From assembly GCF_005116735.1 (NCBI RefSeq), contig NZ_SWDB01000005.1, forward strand, positions 1-64,000: 64,000 bases of DNA, written 5' to 3'. Shown here one piece after another: positions 18,742-27,696 of this stretch. The DNA is from Thalassotalea mangrovi. Lineage in GTDB: Bacteria > Pseudomonadota > Gammaproteobacteria > Enterobacterales > Alteromonadaceae. The position numbers and the translations under genes were made by a program. The notes beneath the pieces were generated by a model. It saw only the letters and a program-made list of their open reading frames with translations, was not told where the DNA came from and made no database searches. How positions within the stretch are numbered: position 1 is the first letter of the stretch; each line of letters begins with the position of its first letter.

Positions 18742-18945
18742 ATGATTGTTACGGTAATTTATTACGACAATAGCTCATTAGAGCTTCACCATAGAACCCT
18801 GGATGTGGAGTGTAAAACTAGTGGCCGGGTGATAATTCCCGAACAATTCAGAAAAGGAAAATCGATCATTGCGGTTTGTGAAGGCGAGGTTGATGTCCTC
18901 AATAAAGTCGGAGACCGAATTTTACCAGTCTCCGCCTGTGCCTGA
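18742..18945 (+). CDS. TIGR02922-like small protein
   Basis: A protein of 67 residues: MIVTVIYYDNSSLELHHRTL, a central GRVIIPEQFRKGKSIIAVCEGEVDVLNKVGDRILP. It matches my recollection of TIGR02922, a family restricted to Colwellia, Shewanella and relatives, with no known function. All predicted strands are short and there is no signal peptide. The 173-bp upstream region shows no clear promoter. It converges on the D-2-hydroxyacid dehydrogenase gene. Confidence 0.75.
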   Translation: MIVTVIYYDNSSLELHHRTLDVECKTSGRVIIPEQFRKGKSIIAVCEGEVDVLNKVGDRILPVSACA

Positions 18946-18966
18946 ACCGCAAACCAAGCGCTTTTA

Positions 18967-19920
18967 TTAAACCACGCGATTGGTCAATATACCGCGGCTA
19001 TAGTTATTGATATTGGCACCGGTAGCATTGATCAGCCGTTGCTGAGCAGCACGACTTCCCCAGGCGATATGAGCGGTGATCATCAGATTGTCCATCGATT
19101 GTTGTAACAAGGGGTGATCCGCGGGTGGTGGTTCCTGTTCCAGCACATCGAGAATGGCACCGCCAATTCGTTTACTGCGCAGAGCGGTTAACAGTGCAGC
19201 GCTGTTAACCAACTGACCTCGTGCCGTATTGATTAAAATTGCCGATCGCTTCATCAACGCCAGGGTTTGCTGATCAATCAAATTTTCTGTTTGTGGGGTA
19301 AGCGGGCTATGCAGACTGATAATGTCAGCCTCCTTCAGGCCCTGTTCAAATGGGACCCGACCAGGGCGAACCGATGTCGCCCCGCGTCGTTCACAGATTA
19401 ACACCCGCATGCCAAATGCTTTCGCGACCTGTGCAACGGATTGACCGATAGCGCCATAGCCGACAATCGCCATGGACTTGTCAGCCAACTCTTCTACCGG
19501 TCGGGCAAAGTGACAAAATACCGAACTTTGTTGCCAATGACCCTGCCGCACATCATGCAACTGCAGTGCAGTCTGCTGGTAGAATTCTAATAGCATGGCA
19601 AATACGTATTGGGTCACCGAAGCGGTTGAATAGCCGGCCACATTACAGACCTGAATATTTGCCTGTTTGGCCGCCTGTAAGTCTACATTGTTGGTCCCGG
19701 TGGCGGTAATGCAGATTAATTTTAGTTTTGGTAACTGAGCGATTACAGCGGCACTGAGCTCGACTTTATTGGTAATCACAATATCGGCAAATTTGGCCCG
19801 GGTAACAATTTTTTCATCGCTTGTCGTCGCGAAGTAACTGATATTATCCACCGCTTGCTCAATAGCGTGAAAACTGATGTCCTGATTGATGGTATTTCGG
19901 TCCAGGAAGACGGCGCGCAT
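18967..19920 (-). CDS. D-isomer-specific 2-hydroxyacid dehydrogenase
   Basis: An NAD-dependent dehydrogenase of 317 residues. The cofactor motif is VGYGAIGQSVAQVAKAFG, and the catalytic Arg, Glu and His are seen in NTARGQLV, DVLEQEPP and ITAHIAWGS. The enzyme is close in style to glycerate/hydroxypyruvate reductases (HprA-like), which reduce 2-keto acids; the exact substrate is not certain. No operon partner: it converges on the TIGR02922-like gene and is 99 bp downstream of the porin. Confidence 0.85.
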   Translation of the reverse strand: MRAVFLDRNTINQDISFHAIEQAVDNISYFATTSDEKIVTRAKFADIVITNKVELSAAVIAQLPKLKLICITATGTNNVDLQAAKQANIQVCNVAGYSTASVTQYVFAMLLEFYQQTALQLHDVRQGHWQQSSVFCHFARPVEELADKSMAIVGYGAIGQSVAQVAKAFGMRVLICERRGATSVRPGRVPFEQGLKEADIISLHSPLTPQTENLIDQQTLALMKRSAILINTARGQLVNSAALLTALRSKRIGGAILDVLEQEPPPADHPLLQQSMDNLMITAHIAWGSRAAQQRLINATGANINNYSRGILTNRVV

Positions 19921-20019
19921 TATTTTACCCTGCCAATATGACTCACTAACTGGCTATGATAATGGTAAAGCCTGGTTATTGCTATAGGGATACCAGGGGC
20001 ATTCTGCCTATGTCTTTAT

Positions 20020-21195
20020 TTAGTAAAGGTTGTAGGTAACACCGACGGCAAATTCAAATTCGTCGTTTACCGAACCATCATTAAATACCAGATCATTGCG
20101 TTTGGCTTCGAAGAATACCAGGCCACTGATGTGATCGAAGCGGTATTCAACACCTGCGAGAGTGTGGTGCAGTTGATATGGGGTGGAAGAGTCCCTGGCC
20201 CTGAGATCATTGTAGCCAGCGTAAGCACCGTAGTTGTTGACGTTATATTTGACCATCAGTTCAGAGCCTTTGGCATCATAAAACAGGCCGCTATCATCGA
20301 CCTCATGCAAGGATGATTCATTATACATAGCAGCCGCATACAGTCCCTGAGCACCATATTCACCATACTTGATACCGGCACCCCAAATTTCATCTTTGCC
20401 ATCCTTAAAGCCAAGGTTGCCGAAGACTGGGTCCACATTTACGTTGTTAAGGTTATAGGCCAGAGAGAATAACCATCGGTTCCAGTTATAGCCGAAGGAT
20501 AAGCCGTAGCCATTGCCAGTGCGACCCAGTTCCTGGCCATTAAATTCCCGAATCAGCCGGCACAACTGGTCGGGTAAATCTTCTTCGGCACACGAGCGTA
20601 AATTGATATTGAGCGGTTCATCCTGGACATGAAGTTGTACGCCTAAGTCAATTGCGCCAAATGACCTGGTCCAGCTCAGTGCCTGCTCAGCGCGTCCGGT
20701 GCCCGAAAATCCGCCATCGGTACCTAAGTTAAAGGCGCCATTTGCCGAGCCACCCCAGAAGTTATACCAATCCGTATGATAAAGCGCCAGATAGTAGACC
20801 GAGAACTGCTTACCCAGCGTAATCTGGCCCCAGTCATCATGAGTTAAAAATACATTTCCAAGGCGCGAGGTCAGGGCTGCATCACTGCCATCGGCTGGTG
20901 GCTGCGAATTGCCGCCAATGGAAAAATTACCATTAACCTCGAACTGAGTTCCCCACTCAACGTTAATGCCAATGGTCCAGTCATTTTGAATCTGGTGAAA
21001 AATCTTGAAGCCAAGGCGGGAACCAGAGTCGGTAAACTGATCGAATTCATCGACTTTTTGATAAACTACACGAATGAATCCCTGGGTAACGATCGACGTA
21101 TGTTCGTCTTTAAATACTTCAATTGCGGCAAAACTGGGGCTGCAAAAACCGGCAAGTATAACGGCAAGACACGACAACTGGTGATTATTTTTCAT
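20020..21195 (-). CDS. Outer-membrane porin
   Basis: A protein of 391 residues with a signal peptide (MKNNHQLSCLAVILAGFCSPSFA) and repeated amphipathic beta-strands typical of a 16-stranded general porin. Features include GFIRVVYQKVDEFDQFTDSGSR, TLGKQFSVYY and the C-terminal strand FEFAVGVTYNLY ending in an aromatic residue, the signal recognised by BamA. Cysteines in the loop with RSCAEEDLPDQLC could be disulfide-bonded. It is expected to form a diffusion channel in the outer membrane. Its 219-bp upstream region is shared with the divergent sulfur-enzyme gene. Confidence 0.85.
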   Translation of the reverse strand: MKNNHQLSCLAVILAGFCSPSFAAIEVFKDEHTSIVTQGFIRVVYQKVDEFDQFTDSGSRLGFKIFHQIQNDWTIGINVEWGTQFEVNGNFSIGGNSQPPADGSDAALTSRLGNVFLTHDDWGQITLGKQFSVYYLALYHTDWYNFWGGSANGAFNLGTDGGFSGTGRAEQALSWTRSFGAIDLGVQLHVQDEPLNINLRSCAEEDLPDQLCRLIREFNGQELGRTGNGYGLSFGYNWNRWLFSLAYNLNNVNVDPVFGNLGFKDGKDEIWGAGIKYGEYGAQGLYAAAMYNESSLHEVDDSGLFYDAKGSELMVKYNVNNYGAYAGYNDLRARDSSTPYQLHHTLAGVEYRFDHISGLVFFEAKRNDLVFNDGSVNDEFEFAVGVTYNLY

Positions 21196-21432
21196 TGACA
21201 GTTCTCAGTGTTGCGTGAAATTTTAACTGTGATGCTTTTCTAGTATATGCAAGGAAATCGGGCTTTAACAAACTTGCAGGGAAAATCCTAAAAATGCTTA
21301 TATTTTACTATTGCCTGTTCTGCTGGTTTGACCTTTTGACTGGATAGAAAAAAGAATGCTTATAACCTAGCGTTACAATATATAATTTTGTAGTATAAGC
21401 TTCTTTTTTGTTCTGTGATTATCTCCATTGCT

Positions 21433-23742
21433 ATGTTAAACCTTACCGATATCCAGCCACAGGTTGACGAAATTTATCTCGATAATAATGCTACCACGCC
21501 GGTGTTGCCGCAGGCGGCGGAGGCGGCGATTCATACCATGAATCTCTGCTATGGTAATCCAAGTTCCAGTCACATGACTGGCCTGAAAGCTAAATATATC
21601 CTCGAATCAACGCGAACATTGGCAAGGCAGGTCATCGGTGCCGATAGCGGCGAGATCATCTTTACCTCTGGTGCCACAGAAGGCATTCAAACGTCGATTA
21701 TCTCGGCGTTAAATGCCTCACGGGATAAGGCCAGGGTGATACAAAACCCAGTGTTACTGTATGGTGCAACCGAGCATAAAGCCGTGCCTGAAACATTGAA
21801 ACACTGGAACGCGATGCTCAACATTAATGCCGAGGTAATCGCCATTCCAGTCGATGAGCGAGGTATCCTTGATGTTGATTTCATTGCAGAACATGCCGCC
21901 GATGCGCTGATTATTTGTACTATGGTGGCAAATAATGAAACCGGTGTGTTTCAGGATATTGTTCTGCTTGAGCAGGTTATTCGCCAGCATAACCCCGACG
22001 TATTATGGATGGTTGACTGTGTTCAAGGATTAGGGAAAATTGCCTTAAACCTTGCCAACACCAGCATCGATTATGCACCGTTTTCCGGCCATAAACTCTA
22101 TGGGCCGAAAGGGATTGGTATGCTTTATGTGCGCGACCAGGCTCCTTATACGCCAATTATTGCTGGTGGTGGCCAGGAGAGTGGCTTGCGCTCAGGTACC
22201 GAAAACCTGCCAGGAATTGCGGCGCTTAATGCAATTTTTAAGTTATTGGTCGATGACGATGATACTACCTTCAAAAGTCATCAGCAGTTATGCGCCTATC
22301 GTCAGCAACTGGCAGAAACCCTGAATAAGGTATTTCCTAATATTGTCTATAATCATGATTTTTCCTGCTCATTACCAACAACCCTGAATTTCTCAGTAAA
22401 AGGGTTGTCCAGTAAGGACATTATGGATTTATTCGATGCAGCGAGAATAAGGGTTAGCAGTGGCTCAGCCTGTAGCTCAAAAGTTACCGGCAGTTTTGTG
22501 CTCGATGCGATGGGCAAATCTAAGTGGCAGAGTGAGGGAGCTATTCGTTTATCGTTCGGACCAGCATCCACTCAGGATGAGATTGATCGCGCCTGTTCAG
22601 CAATCGAAGCCGCTGCAAAGGCGATGCAACATCATTGTTTGTTATTAACCGATGCTCAGGGTGAATCGGACGTCTATGTCGACGGTTTGCAGCAATGGAC
22701 CTTTGATAACCAGTTAACCTGGTGTTATGTCGATCAGGCAACGAAACAGGTATTACTCATTGATCCGGTTGTCGAGTTAAGCGAGCGTTTTCAGACACTG
22801 GTTAATTGTCGTCAATTTACCGTCGCAGCCGTATTGAATACCCATTTGCATGATGGCCAGGAAGATTGTGCGGCGATGTTACGAGGCATAGTTCAGGAAA
22901 CCCTTCGCAGTGAAAGCCATGACTCGTTAGGCTGGCCAGAAACGGCGTCCGAAGTGATGCTGGAAAATGGCCAGAGCGTTGCTGCTATCGCGCTCGGTGA
23001 CAAGATCCTGGCCAAACTTGATTTGCCAGGGCATACCGAAAATAGTCGCGCTTATCTGCTCGGTAATGCGGTTGACGGACGTCTTGGTAAAACCAACATC
23101 GATTATGTATTTGCTGGCGACTTAATTCAGATTGGTGGTCTTGGTCGCAGTGACATCCATGGCGCCAGGCCGGATCAATTATTTGATTCCATTAAGCTAT
23201 TGACCGAAGTTGTCGCAGAATCAACGCTGATATGCCCAGCCCATGATTATCAACAATTGTTCTCTACCACCCTGGCGTTAGAGGCGAAATCTAATCCGCT
23301 GCTGGCTAAGCTGTTAACCGGGGATTTGACCCGCGCTCAGTTTATCGATGAAAAGGAACGCCTGGATCAGCAATTGCAGGATATCACCGAACAAGCATTA
23401 TGCGGCTTAATTACTCAGCACAGTAAGTCTCTGATCGATGTGTTTCCCGATAAGCTGCAGAGTTTCCTGGCGGCGAATCCGGATGTGCAGGTTGTAGATG
23501 TGCGTGAACCGTTTGAGTTTGAGGCTCACCGTCGTGAATATCTCGACGAGCAGAAGATTGTCAATATTCCACTGACTCGAATCACCGATTTTATTCACCG
23601 TTTTAAGGGCGAAAAGCGAGAGACCAAATTCATCTGTATTTGTCGTAGTGGTAGTCGCAGCGCGGCAGCGGCCAATGCGTTAAAACGCCTTGAATTTGAA
23701 CACGTGTATCATGTTCCAGGTGGCTTTGCCCTGCTGAATTAG
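21433..23742 (+). CDS. Cysteine desulfurase / MBL persulfide-dioxygenase-like / rhodanese fusion
   Basis: A cytosolic protein of 769 residues with three modules. (1) About 1-400: class V aminotransferase; start IYLDNNATTP, PLP lysine in FSGHKLYGPKG (Lys221), persulfide cysteine in SSGSACSSK (Cys347), as in IscS/NifS. (2) About 405-660: metallo-beta-lactamase fold; the usual HxHxDH is altered to HLHDGQ, but His471, His534 (PGHT) and Asp563 (FAGDL, then GLGRSD) correspond to the mono-iron ligands of ETHE1-type persulfide dioxygenases. (3) About 675-769: rhodanese with active Cys737 in CICRSGSRS. The ATG at 21433 is preferred over GTG at 21415. Function as a sulfane-sulfur processing enzyme is inferred. 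Confidence 0.85.
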   Translation: MLNLTDIQPQVDEIYLDNNATTPVLPQAAEAAIHTMNLCYGNPSSSHMTGLKAKYILESTRTLARQVIGADSGEIIFTSGATEGIQTSIISALNASRDKARVIQNPVLLYGATEHKAVPETLKHWNAMLNINAEVIAIPVDERGILDVDFIAEHAADALIICTMVANNETGVFQDIVLLEQVIRQHNPDVLWMVDCVQGLGKIALNLANTSIDYAPFSGHKLYGPKGIGMLYVRDQAPYTPIIAGGGQESGLRSGTENLPGIAALNAIFKLLVDDDDTTFKSHQQLCAYRQQLAETLNKVFPNIVYNHDFSCSLPTTLNFSVKGLSSKDIMDLFDAARIRVSSGSACSSKVTGSFVLDAMGKSKWQSEGAIRLSFGPASTQDEIDRACSAIEAAAKAMQHHCLLLTDAQGESDVYVDGLQQWTFDNQLTWCYVDQATKQVLLIDPVVELSERFQTLVNCRQFTVAAVLNTHLHDGQEDCAAMLRGIVQETLRSESHDSLGWPETASEVMLENGQSVAAIALGDKILAKLDLPGHTENSRAYLLGNAVDGRLGKTNIDYVFAGDLIQIGGLGRSDIHGARPDQLFDSIKLLTEVVAESTLICPAHDYQQLFSTTLALEAKSNPLLAKLLTGDLTRAQFIDEKERLDQQLQDITEQALCGLITQHSKSLIDVFPDKLQSFLAANPDVQVVDVREPFEFEAHRREYLDEQKIVNIPLTRITDFIHRFKGEKRETKFICICRSGSRSAAAANALKRLEFEHVYHVPGGFALLN

Positions 23743-23767
23743 CATCAACATTGATTACAACATAACA

Positions 23768-23797
23768 ACCCGCCGGGGTGACATCCGGCGGGTTTTT
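23768..23797 (+). terminator. Terminator after the sulfur-enzyme fusion
   Basis: ACCCGCCGG (23768-23776) pairs with CCGGCGGGT (23785-23793), followed by TTTT. It separates the fusion gene from MITE copy C and iscX, so iscX needs its own promoter. Confidence 0.9.
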
Positions 23798-23828
23798 ACT
23801 ATGCTTTGGTATAGAATTGCAAGTCTAA

Positions 23829-24091
23829 TACCAATCACATTAAGTTTGTGCACAACTCAGAGTTAGGTCAGAGGTTCAGTTACAACATAGATTTCATTGA
23901 TATAGTCATTCTATATTAATGAAATATAGGGTCGTAAATGGGCCTCTGATAAACTCCCTCCGGGTGAGCTTTAAAGGCGTTTATCCTGCGTTACTGATTT
24001 TGACAATGGAATGACCATTCTCTGCAATCAAAGCCTTGTCTAAACGCCTTTAAATTCTCACTGAGTGAGCAATAATTTAAAGAGATTGGTA
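23829..24091 (-). mobile_element. MITE copy C (263 bp), just upstream of iscX
   Basis: Begins TACCAATCACATTAA and ends AAAGAGATTGGTA (the right repeat has changes), flanked by TAA on both sides (23826-23828 and 24092-24094). Same orientation as copy B and identical in length. It ends 17 bp before the iscX GTG. The outer GGTA plus the TAA duplication creates TATAAA at 24090-24095, a possible -10 hexamer. Confidence 0.85.
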
Positions 24092-24108
24092 TAAAAGGGG
24101 AGATAAAG

Positions 24109-24309
24109 GTGGGCTTAAAATGGGTCGATTCACAGGAGATCGCGCTGGATTTAATTGAACAGCACCCGGATGTTGATCCCAGGCAGTTGCGCTTTGCCGA
24201 ATTAATGCAGTGGGTGTTGGCGCTGGAGCGATTTGACGACGATCCCGGGCACTGCGGAGAACGCGTTCTTGAGGCAATTCAGCTGGCGTGGATGGACGAG
24301 ATGGATTGA
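24109..24309 (+). CDS. iscX: Fe-S cluster assembly protein IscX
   Basis: A protein of 66 residues with GTG start, matching IscX/YfhJ: MGLKWVDSQEIALDLIEQHP, DPRQLRFAELMQWVLALERFDDDP and a C-terminal ILEAI-like VLEAIQLAWMDEMD. IscX binds IscS and iron and modulates Fe-S assembly. In E. coli it ends the isc operon; here it stands alone, next to a cysteine desulfurase fusion and just after a MITE. GGGGAGATAAAG provides the ribosome site. maeA starts 138 bp downstream. Confidence 0.92.
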   Translation: MGLKWVDSQEIALDLIEQHPDVDPRQLRFAELMQWVLALERFDDDPGHCGERVLEAIQLAWMDEMD

Positions 24310-24447
24310 TCTCGCCTTATCAAGATAATTTACCCATAAACAGGTCTGATCTGCGACGATATAGTATTAACTTTGGTGAAAAATAAGTACAATACGCGGC
24401 TTTCTATTCCATTGGCACACTTTGATAAGCGAACAAGCGAAGTATTT

Positions 24448-26142
24448 ATGACAAAACCGTCTGAAAAAGGCCCCTTGTATATTCCCTATGCTGGTCCAAC
24501 CCTGTTAGAAACCCCGTTACTGAATAAAGGCAGTGCCTTTTCAGCCCAGGAGCGGGTCAGTTTTAACCTTACCGGATTACTGCCGCCTCGCTTTGAAACC
24601 ATCGAAGAGCAGGTTGAACGTGCATATATGCAGTATTCGAGTTTTCGTGACTCGTTAAACAAACATATCTATTTGCGTAATATCCAGGACAAAAACGAAA
24701 CCTTGTTTCATGCCCTGGTTCAGGCTCACCTGGAAGAAATGATGCCAATCATTTATACCCCGACAGTTGGTGATGCCTGTGAGAAGTTCTCTGATATTTA
24801 TCGTTCGAATCGTGGTTTGTTTATCTCCTATGCTGAACGCCATCAAATCGATGACATCCTCCATAATGCCACCAAACAGAAAGTAAAAGTCATCGTCGTT
24901 ACCGACGGTGAGCGCATTCTAGGTCTTGGTGACCAGGGCATTGGTGGCATGGGAATCCCAATTGGTAAGTTATCGCTCTATACCGCTTGTGGTGGTATTA
25001 GTCCTGCTTACACATTGCCAGTGATGCTGGATGTGGGTACCAATAATGAAAAATTACTCAATGATCCCATGTATATGGGAGCACGCCACAAACGTATAGG
25101 TCAGCAGGAATATGATGAGTTTGTCGAACTCTTTATTCAGGCGGTAAAACGTCGCTGGCCAAATGTTATGCTGCAGTTTGAAGACTTTGCACAACCGAAT
25201 GCGATGCCGTTGTTACAGCGTTACCAGAATAAAATCTGCTGCTTTAATGATGATATTCAGGGCACGGCTTCTGTGACTGTGGGTACCTTGCTGGCGGCAT
25301 GTCGCACTAAGTCTGAAACCTTGTCCCAGCAAAAAGTCGTGTTTGTTGGTGGCGGAAGTGCGGGTTGTGGTATTGCCGAACAAGTGGTTGCACAAATGAT
25401 CAAAGAAGGCCTGTCGGACAGTGAAGCTCGCGCGCGGGTGTTTATGGTCGACCGCCACGGTCTGGTGACCGATAATATGGAAGGTCTGCGCGATTTCCAA
25501 CAGGCGCTGGCACAACCAGTCGATGTCATTGCTAACTGGTCGTTACAGGGCGAGAATGCCTCTCTACTGGAAGTGGTTGAACATGTCCAACCCACCGTAC
25601 TCGTAGGAGTTTCTGGTGTCGGTGGCCTGTTTACCGAACAAGTGATCAAAACCATGAAAAGTGGTTGCGATAAACCGATTGTCTTTCCATTAAGTAATCC
25701 GTCCCGTCAGGTAGAAGCTCGTCCTGAACAGGTGATTGAATGGACCGATGGTGAAGTGATTGTCGCAACCGGCAGTCCGTTCAAACCAGTGACTTATAAA
25801 GGTAAGACTTTTACCATTTCACAGTGCAACAATGCCTATATTTTCCCGGGTATCGGACTTGGTGTATTGGCTGCCAATATTAAATTTATTAGTGATGAGA
25901 TGTTAATGGTGGCCAGTGAAACACTGGCGAACGCTTCGCCTCTGGCCAATGAAGGTAGTGGTGATCTATTACCACCTTTGACTAAGATCGCTGAGTTAAG
26001 CAAGCAAATCGCTTTTGCCATTGGCAAACTGGCTCAGGATCAGGGCCTGGCGCTGGAAATCAGTGACGAACAATTACATAAAAACATCGAGAAAAATTTC
26101 TGGAAGCCGCAATACCGTCTGTATCGCCGGTCAACCATTTAA
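24448..26142 (+). CDS. maeA: NAD-dependent malic enzyme
   Basis: An oxidative decarboxylase of 564 residues (E. coli MaeA, 565) converting malate to pyruvate. The N-terminus holds [20 protein letters not shown]; the malic signature is [18 protein letters not shown]; the NAD Rossmann loop is [17 protein letters not shown]; the catalytic Tyr lies in [13 protein letters not shown]. The ATG at 24448 matches the family length; an upstream in-frame start at 24373 would add 25 unmatched residues. It probably has its own promoter in the spacer after iscX. Confidence 0.95.
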   Translation: MTKPSEKGPLYIPYAGPTLLETPLLNKGSAFSAQERVSFNLTGLLPPRFETIEEQVERAYMQYSSFRDSLNKHIYLRNIQDKNETLFHALVQAHLEEMMPIIYTPTVGDACEKFSDIYRSNRGLFISYAERHQIDDILHNATKQKVKVIVVTDGERILGLGDQGIGGMGIPIGKLSLYTACGGISPAYTLPVMLDVGTNNEKLLNDPMYMGARHKRIGQQEYDEFVELFIQAVKRRWPNVMLQFEDFAQPNAMPLLQRYQNKICCFNDDIQGTASVTVGTLLAACRTKSETLSQQKVVFVGGGSAGCGIAEQVVAQMIKEGLSDSEARARVFMVDRHGLVTDNMEGLRDFQQALAQPVDVIANWSLQGENASLLEVVEHVQPTVLVGVSGVGGLFTEQVIKTMKSGCDKPIVFPLSNPSRQVEARPEQVIEWTDGEVIVATGSPFKPVTYKGKTFTISQCNNAYIFPGIGLGVLAANIKFISDEMLMVASETLANASPLANEGSGDLLPPLTKIAELSKQIAFAIGKLAQDQGLALEISDEQLHKNIEKNFWKPQYRLYRRSTI

Positions 26143-26177
26143 GAAAAATTCAACCCTACCACCAGGGAAGGTAGTAG

Positions 26178-26219
26178 AAGAGCATGTGATTCCAATGGTT
26201 ATTGGGTTTACATGCTTTT
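26178..26219. terminator. Possible bidirectional terminator between maeA and the sulfotransferase gene
   Basis: AGCATGT (26181-26187) pairs with ACATGCT (26210-26216) around a loop that itself contains CCAAT/ATTGG, and is followed by TTTT. It overlaps the last codons of the convergent sulfotransferase gene. Confidence 0.55.
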
Positions 26220-26981
26220 CCTTTCCGGGCGGGCTTTTCGCCAGTCACCTAAATCCCAATTAAGTAGCTTCTCCTGCTGTTTAATCTCCAGCTCGTAGAG
26301 TTCCAGCAGATATTGACGATCACGGTCACTCAAACAGTTGGCATAAGGTCGACTGTGTACCTCTTTAGCTTCAATTTCAATAAAGGGCGAGACGTTAAGA
26401 AAATCGGTAACGGATTTTAGCGCCTCGGCAGGCGACTGTTTTAACCATTCATGACGCAGGAACAGTAACTGTGGGTCAGGAAAGTAGCGCTGTAATCTCC
26501 GGATCTGCTCGCTATAAAAACCCCGATCGGTGTAGGAATAACGGTGACAAATATCAGGCAATAGCTGCTGGCAACGGTGGCGTTCCTCGGCAATGGCTTG
26601 TCTGAAAGGTAATGATTCGAATTTATTCAGGCGCGCCATATTCCAGTGCGAGTAGGCGCGCTCGACCGGATTACGAAGTATGGCAATCAGCTTGATTTTT
26701 GCATTGTATTGGTAAATCCGCTTTATTGCTGCTTCACAATACATATAACTGGGCGTCGCTTCGCCGATAACTTTATTGGCATCAGAAAAGTCAAAATGGC
26801 TGTGATAGTAGGCCAGGTTCCTCCAGCGATGATAGCGGTTATCGTGGTCAAAGAAATGGACTTCTTTTTTGTTGGCCATGGTGATATCTGGATGTTGCCG
26901 TAAGTAAAAGTCCAGAGCCGTTGTCCCCCCTTTCTGGGTTCCGACAATAATAAAATTAACCAGTCTGTTGGCTTTAGACAT
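26208..26981 (-). CDS. PAPS-dependent sulfotransferase domain protein
   Basis: A protein of 257 residues with the 5'-phosphosulfate-binding loop VGTQKGGTTAL near the N-terminus and the 3'-phosphate motif ILRNPVERAYSHW, typical of Sulfotransfer_1 (heparan/carbohydrate-type) proteins. The start MSKANRLVNFI is chosen because AAGGCGG lies 6 nt upstream; ATGs further up leave no room for a ribosome site. It overlaps the end of the neighbouring sulfotransferase gene by 8 bp, so the two are cotranscribed. The acceptor could be a surface glycan or lipid; unknown. Confidence 0.8.
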   Translation of the reverse strand: MSKANRLVNFIIVGTQKGGTTALDFYLRQHPDITMANKKEVHFFDHDNRYHRWRNLAYYHSHFDFSDANKVIGEATPSYMYCEAAIKRIYQYNAKIKLIAILRNPVERAYSHWNMARLNKFESLPFRQAIAEERHRCQQLLPDICHRYSYTDRGFYSEQIRRLQRYFPDPQLLFLRHEWLKQSPAEALKSVTDFLNVSPFIEIEAKEVHSRPYANCLSDRDRQYLLELYELEIKQQEKLLNWDLGDWRKARPERKSM

Positions 26982-27696
26982 AAGCATCCGCCTTTGTATC
27001 GACCATCGCATTCTGATAAATATTGAACATCGCGTTATCGGAAATCAGCCCCATATTGTGAAGCTTAAACAAACAGTGATAATCATCTTCCAGGTAACGC
27101 ACTAAATTCTTTCTGGCACGCGCGGTTAAGCGTTTGTCATGGGGACTGGAGTTATGTTTATCATGGCCGATTTCTTCACTGGATAGTGAAAAAAAACGTT
27201 GCATATCGGTATTAAGAGATTCCTGCATTAATACTCCCCTGATCTTTTCCACCGGGCATTTATCGAGAAATTCTTTTAAATAGAAACTGATGTCTTCTTT
27301 AAGGTGATGAATACAATCAAACTCTGTCATGACTTTCTGGTTTGGGGCACCATTTTCATCGTAAAGGCATTCAGCAATATTATTCAATGTCTTGTATTTG
27401 CACAAAACGTGGTATTCACCGGCAAATCGCTCTGCTTGTTGCCTGGTTTCTGCTACCAGTTTATAACGCCAGTTAAAGGCAGAAATGCTGCGTGAAATGG
27501 GATCACGCGCGAGGATATAGTATTGATCTTTTGCCCGATAAATTGGCTTTTCAACGTGAAACGAGTAAAAGCGAATGTTTCTTGGGTCTTGGCTAAGGGT
27601 CTTTTGCAATGTACCGCCACCGCACTTGCCAACATGGATCAGGACGGTTTTCGGCTTACGAAAATAAAAGAGAGATTGTTCAACAATGTTTGCCAT
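26974..27696 (-). CDS. Second sulfotransferase-family protein
   Basis: A protein of 240 residues with the P-loop-like VLIHVGKCGGGTLQKTL at the N-terminus and ILARDPISRSISAFNWRY as a 3'-phosphate motif, resembling Sulfotransfer_2-type families. A C-terminal region with FFSLSSEEIGHDKHNSSPHDKRL resembles the acceptor-side loop of such enzymes. The start MANIVEQSLFYF (27696) has GGAA upstream; an extension to 27744 is possible. It precedes and overlaps the other sulfotransferase gene. No APS/PAPS synthesis genes are nearby. The acceptor is unknown. Confidence 0.7.
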   Translation of the reverse strand: MANIVEQSLFYFRKPKTVLIHVGKCGGGTLQKTLSQDPRNIRFYSFHVEKPIYRAKDQYYILARDPISRSISAFNWRYKLVAETRQQAERFAGEYHVLCKYKTLNNIAECLYDENGAPNQKVMTEFDCIHHLKEDISFYLKEFLDKCPVEKIRGVLMQESLNTDMQRFFSLSSEEIGHDKHNSSPHDKRLTARARKNLVRYLEDDYHCLFKLHNMGLISDNAMFNIYQNAMVDTKADAYV

